A stretch of 64,000 nucleotides of DNA from Blastocladiella emersonii ATCC 22665 (taxonomy: Eukaryota; Blastocladiomycota; Blastocladiomycetes; Blastocladiales; Blastocladiaceae), in NCBI GenBank assembly GCA_025594325.1, contig JANHCV010000015.1, positions 496,001-560,000 on the forward strand, written 5' to 3'. Positions 11,105-21,797 of the stretch are shown here, in pieces. Below the pieces are notes generated by a model that was not told the origin of the DNA, ran no database searches, and saw nothing but the letters and a program-made list of their open reading frames with translations. The position numbers and the translations under genes were made by a program. The number at the start of each line of letters is the position of its first letter. Position 1 is the stretch's first letter.

Positions 11105-12376
11105 TCACGTGTTCAACGCGGTGTCGTCTTCCGCCGTTGAGCACCAGCCGGGACCCTTCTCGAGATCAAAGTCGCGCCACCACTGGGAGATACGGTGGAA
11201 AGCAAGCTTCTCTGCGAAGCGCTGCGCGCACTGAACGTGGTTGGGCGCGAGCTTGAGCGGGACGCCGGACTGCTTCCACCACTCGAGTCGCGCGAGAGCT
11301 GCGGCCTCGTCGTCGCCCTCCTCGACAATGGACCAGCCGAGCGGGCACGAGAACTCGCCGGGCGGAAGCGTTGTCTTGAGCCGGTCGAGGACCGCGATCC
11401 GGTTCAGCTTGCTCGCGTACCCCGTTATGTGCCACCAAGACGACGTGTCAGTCGTATCGGTTGCGGTTACGTTGAGTTCGCGCAGTCCGTAGTCGGCCTC
11501 ATCAGCGGGGCTCTGGATCGAGTCTATCCCATAGATTGCGCTCTCAGTCGCCGGATCGGGGCATGTACCGCCTTGCAAGCTACAGACGTTACCGTGAATC
11601 CAAGAGAGAAACTCGACTTGCTGCTTCTCTATAGCGCCCCAAGCCAGCTTGATCCAGTCGAAGGTATCGATTACAAAGTCCAACGAAAACCAATGCCGGC
11701 AGTTGTCAAGGACCTTGACGCTTCCATGCGAGAGCGCCGTAGCCATCAAGCCGTCGAGCCAATCTTCTCGATTTATGAATGCCATGGGGTCAGCGAAATC
11801 CCGGGCGCCGTCGACTCTGAGTAGCCAGTCACGAACTGCTGTGTCGTCCCTTTCGATCGCAGCGACGAACTCGTTGACGTCTTGACCAAACTTAAGCTCG
11901 AGACCTGAAGTCTCCCAACGGCGTAGCACGTCCAAGAAACTTGCGGTAGCTGCGCGGCTGAGAGCAGCATCAGTGTAGCAACTCGCGAGGTCGTGCAAAG
12001 CGAGCCAAGCGAGAACGCCGACCTGGCTGTGCGCCGAAGCCAAGTCCATGTACTGTGTCGACGGCGGAAAGTCGCGCCCTGATTCGAGCCACAGGTTCAA
12101 GAGATCTACGCGTCCGCTCGCGCACAGCAGCGCAAGATAGAACTCGACCTCGTGCGGGTCCGCAAGGAACAGTGACCGGCGGGAACAGAGCAGCTCCTGC
12201 CATAGCGAGTCGCGACGGGCATCGAGAATGCCCCAGACTTGCCGATGAAGCGAGTATCGAAAGACGGCTCGGCGTAGTCGCGTGAGACCGGGAGCGACGC
12301 AGAGCAGTGGCAGCGAGTCGGTGCCCTGAACGTCGTTTCGGACGACATGCACGAGTATCATCTCAATGAGCTCCAT
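11105..12376 (-). CDS. F-box-like repeat protein, paralog a
   Basis: This 423-residue protein starts MELIEMILVHVVRNDV, a degenerate F-box-like helix. Helical, Trp/Leu-rich repeat sequence follows (for example ARLEWWKQSGVPLKLAPNH), reminiscent of the ankyrin-like repeat proteins expanded in zoosporic fungi. It aligns along its full length with the gene at 12641-13897, so the two are a tandem duplicate in the same orientation. Compared with that paralog, the codon three positions before its ATG is TAA where the paralog has CAA. Translation must therefore start at the internal Met, and the N-terminal leader of the paralog is lost. Function is inferred only (SCF adaptor). Confidence 0.65.
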   Translation of the reverse strand: MELIEMILVHVVRNDVQGTDSLPLLCVAPGLTRLRRAVFRYSLHRQVWGILDARRDSLWQELLCSRRSLFLADPHEVEFYLALLCASGRVDLLNLWLESGRDFPPSTQYMDLASAHSQVGVLAWLALHDLASCYTDAALSRAATASFLDVLRRWETSGLELKFGQDVNEFVAAIERDDTAVRDWLLRVDGARDFADPMAFINREDWLDGLMATALSHGSVKVLDNCRHWFSLDFVIDTFDWIKLAWGAIEKQQVEFLSWIHGNVCSLQGGTCPDPATESAIYGIDSIQSPADEADYGLRELNVTATDTTDTSSWWHITGYASKLNRIAVLDRLKTTLPPGEFSCPLGWSIVEEGDDEAAALARLEWWKQSGVPLKLAPNHVQCAQRFAEKLAFHRISQWWRDFDLEKGPGWCSTAEDDTALNT

Positions 12377-12506
12377 GGGAAGACGTTACATGGTGTTCAA
12401 ATCGTTCATTTTGCGTTCCATGGGAGTGAGCGAGGACACGGAAGAGCAGCGTCGCGTAGTGCGGCGCGTTTCGGCTAGGGTGACGGCTGGGCTAGCCGTC
12501 AGCTGA

Positions 12507-12514
12507 GTGGCGCA
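12507..12514 (+). promoter_or_regulatory. GTGGCGCA motif upstream of the F-box-like gene
   Basis: The 14-bp context GAGTGGCGCAACGCG occurs 131 bp before the ATG of the F-box-like gene at 12376 and again at 13995-14009, about 100 bp before the ATG of its paralog. The same 8-mer lies upstream of all four Gly-rich genes. It is a candidate host transcription-factor site. Confidence 0.35.
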
Positions 12515-12640
12515 ACGCGCCGAGCGACCATGAAGACGTCGACCTGACCACACATGGACTCGTCTCAGCCACCGTGAGTGAATCGTAGCGACTATATGAT
12601 AGGCGTCATCACACAGCACAGCAGGAGTCATCCGAAACCA

Positions 12641-13897
12641 TCACGGCGACTGCTTCTTCTCGAGTCCCGACTCAGCCCACCATTCGGCGACCTTGTCAAA
12701 CCCGAGCTGATGCGCGAAAGCCTGCGCGCACTGGGCGTGGTTGCGCCCGAGCTTGAGGGGAGCGCCAGACTGCTTCCACCACTCGAGGCGCGCGAGGGCA
12801 GCGTCCTCACGATCGTACCTTTCCACAACGGACCAGCCGAGCGGGCAGGGAAACTTGGAGCGGCGCATTACCGTGCGCAAAAACTCAAGCGCATCAATCC
12901 GATTCTTCCGGCTCGCGTAGCCGATCATGTGGGCCCAAAAGTTCCACAAGTCTTCGGCTGCATCGCCGTCATAACCGTAGTCTCCGCGGTCTGCGGAGCT
13001 CTTGATGGCACGCACCCCGTGCAGCTCCAGGTCGTTGGCGGGGTCGGTGGCGCAGCGCAAGTTCGAGTTGTGGACATTGTCATAGATCCAGCGAAGGTAC
13101 GCAAACTCACCACCGTCGATGGCAAGGCGTGCGTGCAAGCCCCAGTCCGTCGTCTCCATGAAGTGTTCCAGGGGAAGCCACTGGACGCACGCCTCGAGCA
13201 CCTTGACGCTCCCGTACTGCAGCGCCATGAACGCCAGCCGCTCGTCCACGTCGTCGTTGAGGCCGCTCCAGATGTCATATCCGTCGCTGTTCCTGCGGAG
13301 CCAGTTGAGGACGGCGGGATCGTCCCGCCGAATCGTTTCCTCGAACAGCTTGCTGGGGAGCTTGGGGCAGTACCATTCCCATTCCGAGCTCTCCCACCAT
13401 CGGAGCACGTCGATGAGGCCCAAGCGGACGGGACACACGATGGCGTCGAGGGTGTGCTGCAACTGGTCGTGATTGACAAGCCAGTCCAGCACGCCGAGCT
13501 GCCCGCGGGCGGACGCCAAGTCCATGTACACGGACGAGCACGGAACCCGGTGGTCAACCTCGACCCACGCGTCCAAGAGATCAGTGCGCCCGTTCGCGCA
13601 CAGCAGCGCGATATAAAACGTGACCTCGTCTGGCTCCACGAGTGGCGTGGCCTGGCGACAAAGGACGAGCTCGTCGAGGAACGCTTGAGAGCAACGGACG
13701 AGTGCACCCGAGAGCCGTGGGTGAAGTGAATGCCGAAGTACGACGCGGCGCAGCCGCACGAGAGCAGGAGCGACGCGCAGAAGCGGCAGCGGGTCGACTC
13801 GGCGGATATCCGATCGGGCCACGTGGACGAGAATCGCTTCAACGAGCTCCATGGGCAAGCGTTGCATGATGTTTCCGTCGGGACTGTTGCGTTTCAT
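12641..13897 (-). CDS. F-box-like repeat protein, paralog b
   Basis: From the ATG at 13897 (MKRNSPDGNIMQRL) this frame encodes 418 residues; an upstream in-frame ATG at 14029 would add 44 poorly conserved residues. LPMELVEAILVHVARSDI is the F-box-like start. The rest is a helical repeat region closely matching the neighbouring paralog at 11105, including FPCPLGWSVVE and ARLEWWKQSGAPLKL. I see no intron and no catalytic motif. It is probably a protein-interaction adaptor; nothing in the sequence identifies a partner. Confidence 0.65.
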   Translation of the reverse strand: MKRNSPDGNIMQRLPMELVEAILVHVARSDIRRVDPLPLLRVAPALVRLRRVVLRHSLHPRLSGALVRCSQAFLDELVLCRQATPLVEPDEVTFYIALLCANGRTDLLDAWVEVDHRVPCSSVYMDLASARGQLGVLDWLVNHDQLQHTLDAIVCPVRLGLIDVLRWWESSEWEWYCPKLPSKLFEETIRRDDPAVLNWLRRNSDGYDIWSGLNDDVDERLAFMALQYGSVKVLEACVQWLPLEHFMETTDWGLHARLAIDGGEFAYLRWIYDNVHNSNLRCATDPANDLELHGVRAIKSSADRGDYGYDGDAAEDLWNFWAHMIGYASRKNRIDALEFLRTVMRRSKFPCPLGWSVVERYDREDAALARLEWWKQSGAPLKLGRNHAQCAQAFAHQLGFDKVAEWWAESGLEKKQSP

Positions 13898-14029
13898 GGT
13901 GGGGAGACTGATGCAGGGGAGGGTGGAGCCAGCGCGCACGAGCGGCGCGTTTTGCTCCCGGCGCCCGATGCGGCCAGTGGAACCGCGGTCGCCTGAGTGG
14001 CGCAACGCGTCGAGGACCACAGCTGTCAT

Positions 14030-14638
14030 CGCAAGCCTTGCTGCACCTTTCCACTTCGAAGCCCACGTATGCGCTTACTCCCAGAAGCTTCGAGCCAACG
14101 CGCTGAGGGTCTGAAAAATAGAGCCGCGGCTCGAATAACAGCTTCGGGTCAATGAGCAAAAAGGGGCAAAACCCAACCATCCCGCGAGCCCTCTCAGCGA
14201 AGGTTCGAACGCGGGACTGCATTCAACAGCCGGCGTGCTCTGGCGGAGTCACCAACACCCGGCTGATATGAGTGTGCTACACGCAGTTGATACTCGATAG
14301 AACGACGACGAGAACCCGCTCGAGTGAGAAGCGTGCCGCGATCACGCAAGGACGTACGGCCGAACGACGGAACCTCGACCGAATCGAGCTCGACTTGACC
14401 CTGGCATGTCGCGTTCCATGACAGAAGGCGGCGACGGGGACGCAAGCGTTGGGTTGGGCCCTCCAACCAGCAATGCCGAGGCGCGACGAACGCGGGTGCC
14501 CCTTGCGCACGTGGGCGGTTTTGGAGACGCGTCGTTCACATCGGCCGCCGCGCGCCGTCGGGACGCTTCCTTGCCCCTCTCAAAGCGATTCGCCCTCGCG
14601 CCCAGCTCACACTTGACTCGACGCAAAAGATTCACACC
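14030..14638. other. Intergenic region
   Basis: Only GC-driven open frames are visible. It probably contains the divergent promoters of the F-box-like gene and the gene at 14639. Confidence 0.45.
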
Positions 14639-15157
14639 ATGGGCTTTAATCCGAAGAATGCAACTGCCACCAAGAAGCGCGCGAAGCAAAAGTGGGCGGC
14701 GGCCCGCGCACCGACGGCCCCAACCGACGCGACGGTCTCCGCCGCCAAGGCGGCCTACGCCGACCTGGACCAGAACTTGGATGAGATGCTCGCGATCGCT
14801 CAGCGCAACGAGGACGGCGACGACCCGACCGACGCTCCCGTGGCCGTCGCGAAACTCGAGGCGATGCTGGCGGACATCCAGCGGCTGCACCAGGAGGCGC
14901 GCTCGATGCGCCCGCAACGCACCACGGCGGCTGAGCTGGCCAAGTACCGGAGATCGGTCGCGGCGATTGTCGAGTTCGAGACTATCATCAAGGCTAACCT
15001 CGAGCTGCTCCGGCCGATTGCATGCGTGCCGTCAGGGTCCTCGGCGGATATCGACCCCAAGGTTGCACGCGTCCTGGCAGAGTATGGCGTGCCGATTTCG
15101 ATGACGTCCAGCTCTCCTGCTGGTTCGAGCAATGGCCGGTTTGTCGAGCTCCAGTAG
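14639..15157 (+). CDS. Hypothetical helical protein
   Basis: This 172-residue intronless frame starts at MGFNPKNATATKKRAKQKW. After a basic N-terminus it is largely helical and charged, with heptad-like stretches (LDQNLDEMLAIAQRNEDGD, VAKLEAMLADIQRLHQEA), so a coiled coil is likely. The C-terminus is Ser/Gly-rich. I do not recognise a family. Uninterrupted codons and a host-like G/C third-position bias support that it is real. Confidence 0.5.
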   Translation: MGFNPKNATATKKRAKQKWAAARAPTAPTDATVSAAKAAYADLDQNLDEMLAIAQRNEDGDDPTDAPVAVAKLEAMLADIQRLHQEARSMRPQRTTAAELAKYRRSVAAIVEFETIIKANLELLRPIACVPSGSSADIDPKVARVLAEYGVPISMTSSSPAGSSNGRFVELQ

Positions 15158-15345
15158 GGAGGAGGTTGTCTCTGGCTCCGAGTACATGCTGTTGTGTATC
15201 CGAACCACACGTCAATCAGGATCATCCGCCTGGTTCGTTACTCACTCTCGCTGCCTTCCGCTGGCGAGAGAACGGGCCTGAAAGCGCTGCTGAACCAGTT
15301 TCCCATAACAGTGAGCAAGTGATCCGAACAGGAGTGTATTTGACG

Positions 15346-16092
15346 CTACTCGTCGTCCTCGTCATCAGCGACCTCGGCATACCACGCCTGGAACTCCTCG
15401 AGCACCTCGTTGATCTCCTCCACCAGCCGGTCGCGCATCGCCGCCTTGACCTCAACTTCCTCGCTCAAATCACGCTCACCATACACCGTCTCACCCGCGG
15501 TGGCCTGGTACTCCGCCGTAACCTCGATCCGCCGCTTTTCGAGCGCCTGGACCTGGCGCACCCACTGCGCGAGCTCGCTGCGCTTCCCATCCCCCATGAC
15601 CTCGGCCGGCGGAAGCAAGCCCGACTTGCGCATCGCGGCGTGTGCCTGGCCGAGAACCGCCATCCCGCGGCCCGCGACGCGCGCGTACTCGTTGGCGGCG
15701 TACGTGGCGTGGTCGGGTCCAGCGGCGCCACGGGTTAGGGACGCGGTGAAGGCGGGGTCCAGCACGTGTCGCGTCACGGCGGTGCGGGTCGCTTGCACGG
15801 CCTTGAACTGCGCGACGAGGGCGGCGAGCGGGGCGGCCGGCGCGAGGGCGAGGAGGGTGGTGGGCAGGTGGGGCACGCGGACGACGGAGGGGAGGAGCGG
15901 CGACGAGAAGAAGAGCGGGCGCGAGATGTCGACGGCGTCAATGGCTTCGGACTTGGAGGGGAGGTCGCTAGTGTCGGTGGGCAGCGGGTCGGGCTGCACG
16001 GGGTCGCGGTACTGCTCCTCCTCTCCAGCTCGGTCGTGACCGTGCGAGCAGCCGCAGTGGCCGGGCAGGACGGGGATCGCGGTCGACAGCAT
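15346..16092 (-). CDS. REX1-B-like domain protein
   Basis: This 248-residue frame starts at the ATG at 16092. The N-terminal 60 residues are disordered, with a His/Cys-rich HCGCSHGHD. The C-terminal helical half contains ALVAQFKAVQATRTAV and later VRQVQALEKRRIEVTAEYQ, which resemble the two conserved helices of the REX1-B family (required for excision, implicated in DNA repair in Chlamydomonas). The tail is acidic. The assignment rests on this pattern alone. The frame converges on the gene at 14639. Confidence 0.5.
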   Translation of the reverse strand: MLSTAIPVLPGHCGCSHGHDRAGEEEQYRDPVQPDPLPTDTSDLPSKSEAIDAVDISRPLFFSSPLLPSVVRVPHLPTTLLALAPAAPLAALVAQFKAVQATRTAVTRHVLDPAFTASLTRGAAGPDHATYAANEYARVAGRGMAVLGQAHAAMRKSGLLPPAEVMGDGKRSELAQWVRQVQALEKRRIEVTAEYQATAGETVYGERDLSEEVEVKAAMRDRLVEEINEVLEEFQAWYAEVADDEDDE

Positions 16093-16247
16093 GGTTGTAG
16101 ATGCGTTGCAGGGAGTATCGCTCGCTTTACACGGCGGGGTTCATGGGCTTCGTTCAAGTCGCGGGGAGAACGGACGGCTGCCGTGAGAGCGACGCGTTCA
16201 CTCTGCGGGTATAGACTCGCTCTGTATTCAAAACTGCACCTTCAAAA

Positions 16248-17569
16248 TCACTGGTCGAGCGTCTCCATGTGCTGGTCAACCATGTTCTCGACGACGGCGG
16301 CGGGCGCGCGCACCGCGAGCCGCTCGAGGAACGCGCCGATGAAGGGGAGGTAGTTGGCGCGCGCGCGGGCCTGCTCGCGCTACATCCGCAAGAACAAGTG
16401 AGTTCGTGATCCATCGAGTACATAGAACAGCGTACGTCGTAACCGGCACGCTCCTCGTGGAGCTCGCGGAGCTGGCGCTCGATAGCGTCGCGGTTCTCGC
16501 GCGACTCGCCCTCGACGGGTTCCGCGCTTGGTGCCGCAGCGGCCGCGAGCGAGGCCTCGAGGATCGGCTGCTGGTCGAGCGTGAGCATGAGCAGCGAGAA
16601 GGTTTCGTACTCGGACCTACACGCATAACGGTCAGTTCACCGCGCGGGACACGGCGAGCACAGTGGGACGTACTTCTTGATACGATTCTTGAGCTCGGAC
16701 AGGACGAGCGACGACCACGGCTTGGCCGCGGACGGCCTGGGCATGGGCGCGATGCACTTGGGCGCGAGCTTGAGCCCGTCGAGCTCCCAGACGGCGCCGG
16801 CGTGCGGGACTAAGGCGACAAAGTGGTACGCGATGTACTCGCCGCCCTCCTCGCCCTCCTCCTTTTCCTCGTCCGACTCGTCGTCGTCAAACTCGCTCTC
16901 CTCGTCCGAGTCACCCGCACGCGCGCGCTTCCGCTTCCCGCGCTTCGCCGCACGCTCAATGGCCTTGCGCGCAGCGTCGAGCCCGACCTCCTCGTCGGTG
17001 GGCAGCTGGCCGAACCCGTTGTGGACGCGGCGCAGGGTGGGCGAGTTGGAGATGCACAGGCCGCGCGCCGACGGGCGCATGTCCTTTGTGAAGTCGCGGA
17101 ACTCGGTGAGCGTCGGGCCGAGGTCGACGTGCGGTGAGAGGTTCTCGAGGTTGAGGAGCGCGTGCAGGACGGCCTGGGTGCCGCACGCGTTGGCGATGAC
17201 CTGGTTCGCGAAGAAGAGCGTGTCGGGCACGGCGGGCGTGCTGGTGGCCGACGTTGGTTTCTCGGGCTGCTGGTCGGCAGAGGTCTCGATCGGGAAGCAG
17301 AAGATGAAGGCGAGGGGCTCGCTACAGTCCCAAAGAGTGAGCGACGCTCTCGCGCGGGGGCGACACCAGCGCGTACCCGATGGACTGCACGACCTCGGGC
17401 TCGAGAGCGAACACCTCCTTGACAGTGACGCCCTTGACGCCAATGGAGCTGACGAGGTGGTGGAAGATGCCTGAGCGCGCAGGCGATCCGCGTCAGAACG
17501 GCCCGTGGTCGAGCGGCGAGGGGTGCACGCACCGGGCGTCGACTCAATGGTGCACCACGTTGACGGCAT
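16248..17569 (-). CDS. Ubiquitin C-terminal hydrolase, UCH37/UCHL5 type
   Basis: Five exons give an in-phase product of 363 residues: 17569-17533, 17470-17377, 17321-16674, 16616-16436 and 16379-16248. Four of the introns' 5' sites are GTACG or GTGCG, and all end in AG. The N-terminus reads WCTIESTPG-IF, the UCH hallmark. NACGTQAVLHALL carries the catalytic Cys (about residue 90), and YHFVALVPHAGAVWELDGLK carries the catalytic His and Asp. An acidic Asp/Glu insert lies between them. The last exon encodes RANYLPFIGAFLERLA, matching the UCH37 C-terminal (ULD/KEKE) tail that binds the proteasome (Rpn13) or INO80. The family member is 329 residues in human; the excess is the acidic insert. Confidence 0.9.
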
Positions 17570-18138
17570 GTTCAGGATCAGGTTGGTTGCGATGAGTTGC
17601 AGAGGGCTAGTTTACATGAGCTTCGCGTCGCAGTCAAGAGTTGGGGAGAGCGAGCGCGCGAGTGCCGACCTCGCAGCCCGAACGCGACCTTTCTCTTACA
17701 CCGCACGTCCACTCGCACACTTCACTCCTCACTGTGCTCGACGTCGAAGACGTGCTCTACACAAGCATGTTCTGGTCGTTCGTGCGCACATGGTCTCCCG
17801 GTGCGGTACCGCGGTTCGAGGACCCAGCGCAGCGCCATCGAGGACCACTTGTATCACCGCTCAGGCTGGCGACCAAGTCGCTGACCCGTGCGACCTCGTC
17901 ACCATGGCGCTCCTCTCTGGCAGCTCGGGCATTGCAGGAGCGGGACCGTGGCCGCGAGCGACGCGTCGCTCAAAGGCGAGTCACCGGGGCACGTGACGCG
18001 ATCTGCGATGCGAGTCAGGTGGGCTCATGCGAGTCGTTCTGCCGCGGTTTCGGGCTTGCGAGGCGCGCGCCTGTTTGCTCTTCGTCTTGCCCGCGGCCCA
18101 TCCCCGCTCTCGTCCTCCCCACGACGGATCGGCCAACC
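17570..18138. other. Intergenic region between UCH37 and AsnRS genes
   Basis: This is a shared divergent promoter region. An open frame runs through it into the AsnRS start but shows no conserved content. Confidence 0.5.
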
Positions 18139-19965
18139 ATGAGCGCTCCCAAGAACGTGTACATTGACGAGCAGACGGGCTCGGACTCGGCCACGGGTCT
18201 GACGGCCGAGACGGCGCTGGCGTCGGCGCTGCGCGCGCTCGAGCTGTACGGCGAGTCGTCGCCCGTGCCGGAGCTCCTGGTGCGCAAGCAGGGCGACGCG
18301 GCGTTCGCGCCGATCGCCAAGGCCGCGCTCAAGAAGGCGCAGAAGAAGTACGACGCCGACAAGGCCAAGGCGGCCAAGGAGCAGGCCAAGAAGGCGGCCG
18401 ACGCCGGCAAGGCCAAGGCCAAGGAGGCCGACGAGGCCAAGCGCCTCGAGGACGCTAAGAAGATTGTGCTCACCATGGAAACGAGTCTGCCCGCTGCCAA
18501 GTCGGTGCGTGATCTCGCTTTCGCTGTGCTGCCGCACCCCGATCGCCTGCTGACCTCTCGTCACGACCTCGTGTAGATCAAGATCCAGGCCGCCGCCGAG
18601 CACCGCGACGCCCGCATCGCCGTCTCCGCCTGGGTCCACCGCCTGCGCGTCCAGGGCAAGGACATGATGTTCGCCGTCCTGCGCGACGGTACCGGCTACC
18701 TGCAGTGCGTCTTCACCGGCCGCCTGGTACGCTCTCCCCCCGCACTGCCCACGCACCACCGCCCCGCGCTAACCGCTCGATCCCGATCCCCACCGTAGTG
18801 CCACACGTACGAGGCCCTGACCCTCACGACCGAGTCGACCATCAAGGTGTACGGCACGCTCAAGAAGGTGCCCGAGGGCAAGGCCGCTCCGGGCGGCCAC
18901 GAGCTGATCGTCGACCACTGGGAGGTGCTCGGTGCCGCGCCCGGCGGCGACGACGCCTTCACGACCAAGCTGAACGCCGACTCGAACCCCGACGTGCTGT
19001 ACGACAACCGTCACCTGATGATCCGCGGCGAGACGGCGTCGGCGGTGCTCAAGATGCGCGCGCTGGTGCTGCGCGCGTTCCGCGCCTTCTACGTGGCCGA
19101 GAACGTGACCGAGGTCAACCCGCCGCTCATGGTGCAGACCCAGGTCGAGGGCGGGTCGACGCTGTTCGAGTTCAACTACTACGGCGAGCAGGCGTACCTG
19201 ACGCAGTCGTCGCAGCTGTACCTCGAGACGGTGCTGCCCGTCGTCGGCGACGCCTACACCATCTCGTCGTCGTTCCGCGCCGAAAAGTCGCACACGCGCC
19301 GCCACCTGTCCGAGTTCACCCACGTCGAGGCCGAGATGGCCTTCATCACCTTCGACGACCTGCTCGACCACCTCGAGCGCATGTTCGACTTCGTGCTCGA
19401 TTTCGTCCTGGCCGACCCCGTCGGCAAGACGCTGCTGGCCGAGCTCAACCCCGATTTCGTGCGTCCGGCGACGCCGTTCCGCCGCATGAAGTACGCCGAG
19501 GCGATCCAGTGGCTCAACGACAACAAGATCAACAAGGAGGAGGACGGGACGCCGTTCGTGTACGGCGACGACATCCCCGAGGCGCCCGAGCGCAAGATGA
19601 CGGACACGCTCGGCGTGCCCATCTTCCTGACCCACTTCCCCAAGGAGATCAAGTCCTTCTACATGAAGCGCGACCCCAAGGACGACCGCGCCACCGAGTC
19701 GGTCGACGTGCTGATCCCGGGCGTCGGCGAGATCGTCGGCGGGTCGATGCGTATGGCGGGCTACGACGAGCTCATGAAGGCGTACGAGCACGAGGGCATG
19801 GACCCCTCCCCGTACTCGTGGTACACGGACCAGCGCAAGTACGGCACCTCCGAGCACGGCGGCTACGGCCTCGGCCTCGAGCGGTTCCTCGCCTGGCTCC
19901 TCAACCGCTACACGGTCCGCGAGTGCTGCCTGTACCCGCGCTTCGTCGGCCGCTGCAAGCCTTAA
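18139..19965 (+). CDS. Cytosolic asparaginyl-tRNA synthetase
   Basis: This enzyme charges tRNA-Asn in the cytosol. Three exons (18139-18504, 18577-18726, 18799-19965) are joined by two 72-bp introns, both in phase 0, giving 560 residues. The N-terminal extension starts MSAPKNVYIDEQTGSDSATG and continues into a Lys/Ala-rich helix, as in eukaryotic AsnRS. The OB-fold anticodon-binding domain follows (VSAWVHRLRVQGKDMMFAVLRDG). The class II core has motif 2 (FRAEKSHTRRHLSEFTHVEAEM) and motif 3 (GYGLGLERFLAWLL, ending RECCLYPRFVGRCKP). The presence of the N-terminal extension and the C-terminal signature separates it from AspRS. Confidence 0.95.
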
Positions 19966-20214
19966 GTCGCCTTGTGTCGCTGAATTTGATTCGGTTGCTT
20001 TGCTCGCTCACTCAATCACTCATTGTTGGTGCGGTCAGAAGAGATCTTTTTGGGGTTGGTACAGAGGAGGGAGGCGAGCACGCCCGCACGGCCGACCCAG
20101 AGGTCGTGCACGAGCGAGCGGGCGAGCGAGAGAAAATCACAAAGGGAGGGTAACCCGATAGATACACGGCCACCCGTGGCCGAGAAACACGACGCGACGC
20201 GCACCGACGCCCGA

Positions 20215-20925
20215 TCAGTCGATGCGCGAGCGGAAGGCGAGGGCCCAGGTGATGATGACGAGCGGGAACAGCATGAGCGACATGACGAGGCGCATCCAGT
20301 GCGAGTCGGTGAACAGCTCGGCCAACGACCACAGCGCGCCGATGGCGAAGGCGACCCACAGGATGGCCACGGTGCCGCCCGTCGGGCCGAAGCTACGTTG
20401 GGGGAGGGAGGGGGGAGGGGATGGGTGTGAGACCACATGAGTCAATCGAGTGCGGGAGCGCGAGCCAAAAGCGTACCCGAGCGCCGTGATGACCGTGGTC
20501 GAAAAGACCATGAGGAACGTGAGGCGCGCGGCGCGCACGGCGCGGCGGAACTTGTCGCCCCACGGGCTCGCCTTCTCGTACGTGTCGACGGTCGTCACCT
20601 CGGTCAGCGGGCGGCCCTCGACGGGCCGCGCCATGGACGTGGCCGGCTGCCGCTTGCGGCTGCCCGCCACCAGGTACAGCATCAGCAGCATCGCCATCCA
20701 CACCACGAGCGCCGTGAACGCCGCGACCCACATGGCTACGAGACCGCGACGCGGGCGCGGGCGTGTGTCAGTGATGCCGAGCGGTGATGATGGAGACGCC
20801 GCGGCCGGCGCGGGCGCGGCCCGCGCTCACGACGAGCGACAGGAGCACGTACATCGCTGCTTGCCGCTCTCGTAGTCGGTGCCGCCGAGGAACGACGTTG
20901 CCGAGACCGTGTCGCGCGTCGTCAT
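20215..20925 (-). CDS. Small four-TM membrane protein, unknown
   Basis: Three exons, 20925-20853, 20735-20477 and 20392-20215, have GTACG 5' sites and TAG acceptors and give 169 residues in phase. The start is MTTRDTVSATSFLGG. Four hydrophobic segments are visible: MWVAAFTALVVWMAMLLMLYLVAG, LTFLMVFSTTVITALG, VAILWVAFAIGALWSLAEL and LVMSLMLFPLVIITWALAF. Between the first and second is a loop with basic residues. I do not recognise the family. The spliced model rests on three independent in-phase junctions, so the gene is probably real. Confidence 0.65.
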
Positions 20926-21797
20926 GGTGATGGTGGTGTCGGTGGAGGTGGTGGTCGGCGTGTAGGTCGCGAGTAGGCGCGTGTGCGGTCGGTCGGTGAC
21001 GGCGGCGCGCGGGGAGAGAGAGCGAGGAGGGGGAGGGCGGTGCGGGTCGGTAGACGTGGTCGCGCGGTCGGTGCAGATGCCAGTGGAGCCAACGTCGAGC
21101 AGCGGGAGCGGGAGCAGGGGGAGAGCGAGCGCGTGCGGGGAGCGGTCGGCCGGTTGATGGAGCGAGCGAGCTTGCAGGGTGGCCGCGGTCACGGAAGGCG
21201 CGATGGGGGAGAGAGGACCGAGGGCAGGCAGCGCGGCAGGAGGGGAGGTGGGCGGGCCGGCCGCCCTCTTGAGACCGAACGAGGAAGGTGGTCGCTCGAC
21301 CGCGGCCGCGGCCGCCGTGGCGTGCGCAGCAGCAGCAGGCGCGCGGGCTTCGACATGGAGCCGGGCCGCTCCCACGCGGTGATGACGGCGCATCGGGCTG
21401 CGCGGACCGAGGGGACCTGCCGCCACCACCGCGGCGGCGTGGGGGCCGGAGTGGAGCCAGCGGCCCGTGTGACTCCGCGCGTGTCTCACGGCGATCAATC
21501 ACCAGGCACGCCGTGCATCGGCTCCATTTTCATGCCTATCGCGCGGCCATGCCGATTGCGCGCGTGGTGGTGGTTGGCGCGGCGTGACGGCAGGGCGGCG
21601 AGAAGGGAACGCGTCGGCGTCGGCGTCTCGCAGCAAACGCGAGACGCGTCGCGCGCGTCAGGTGACGCTGACCGATCGCGCGACGCCGCCGGAGCGCTCG
21701 CCGACCCGCTTGCTGACCTGATCCGCCTCGCCTTCCCAACGAAGCTTCCACCTCTTGGCAACGAAGCTCTCCCTCTCTCTCCATGAAAGCCTACTAG
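20926..21797. other. Intergenic region, GC/GA-rich
   Basis: Long open frames on both strands here consist of Arg/Gly/Pro-rich sequence typical of GC skew. I see no domain. It lies between divergent genes and likely holds both promoters. Confidence 0.45.
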
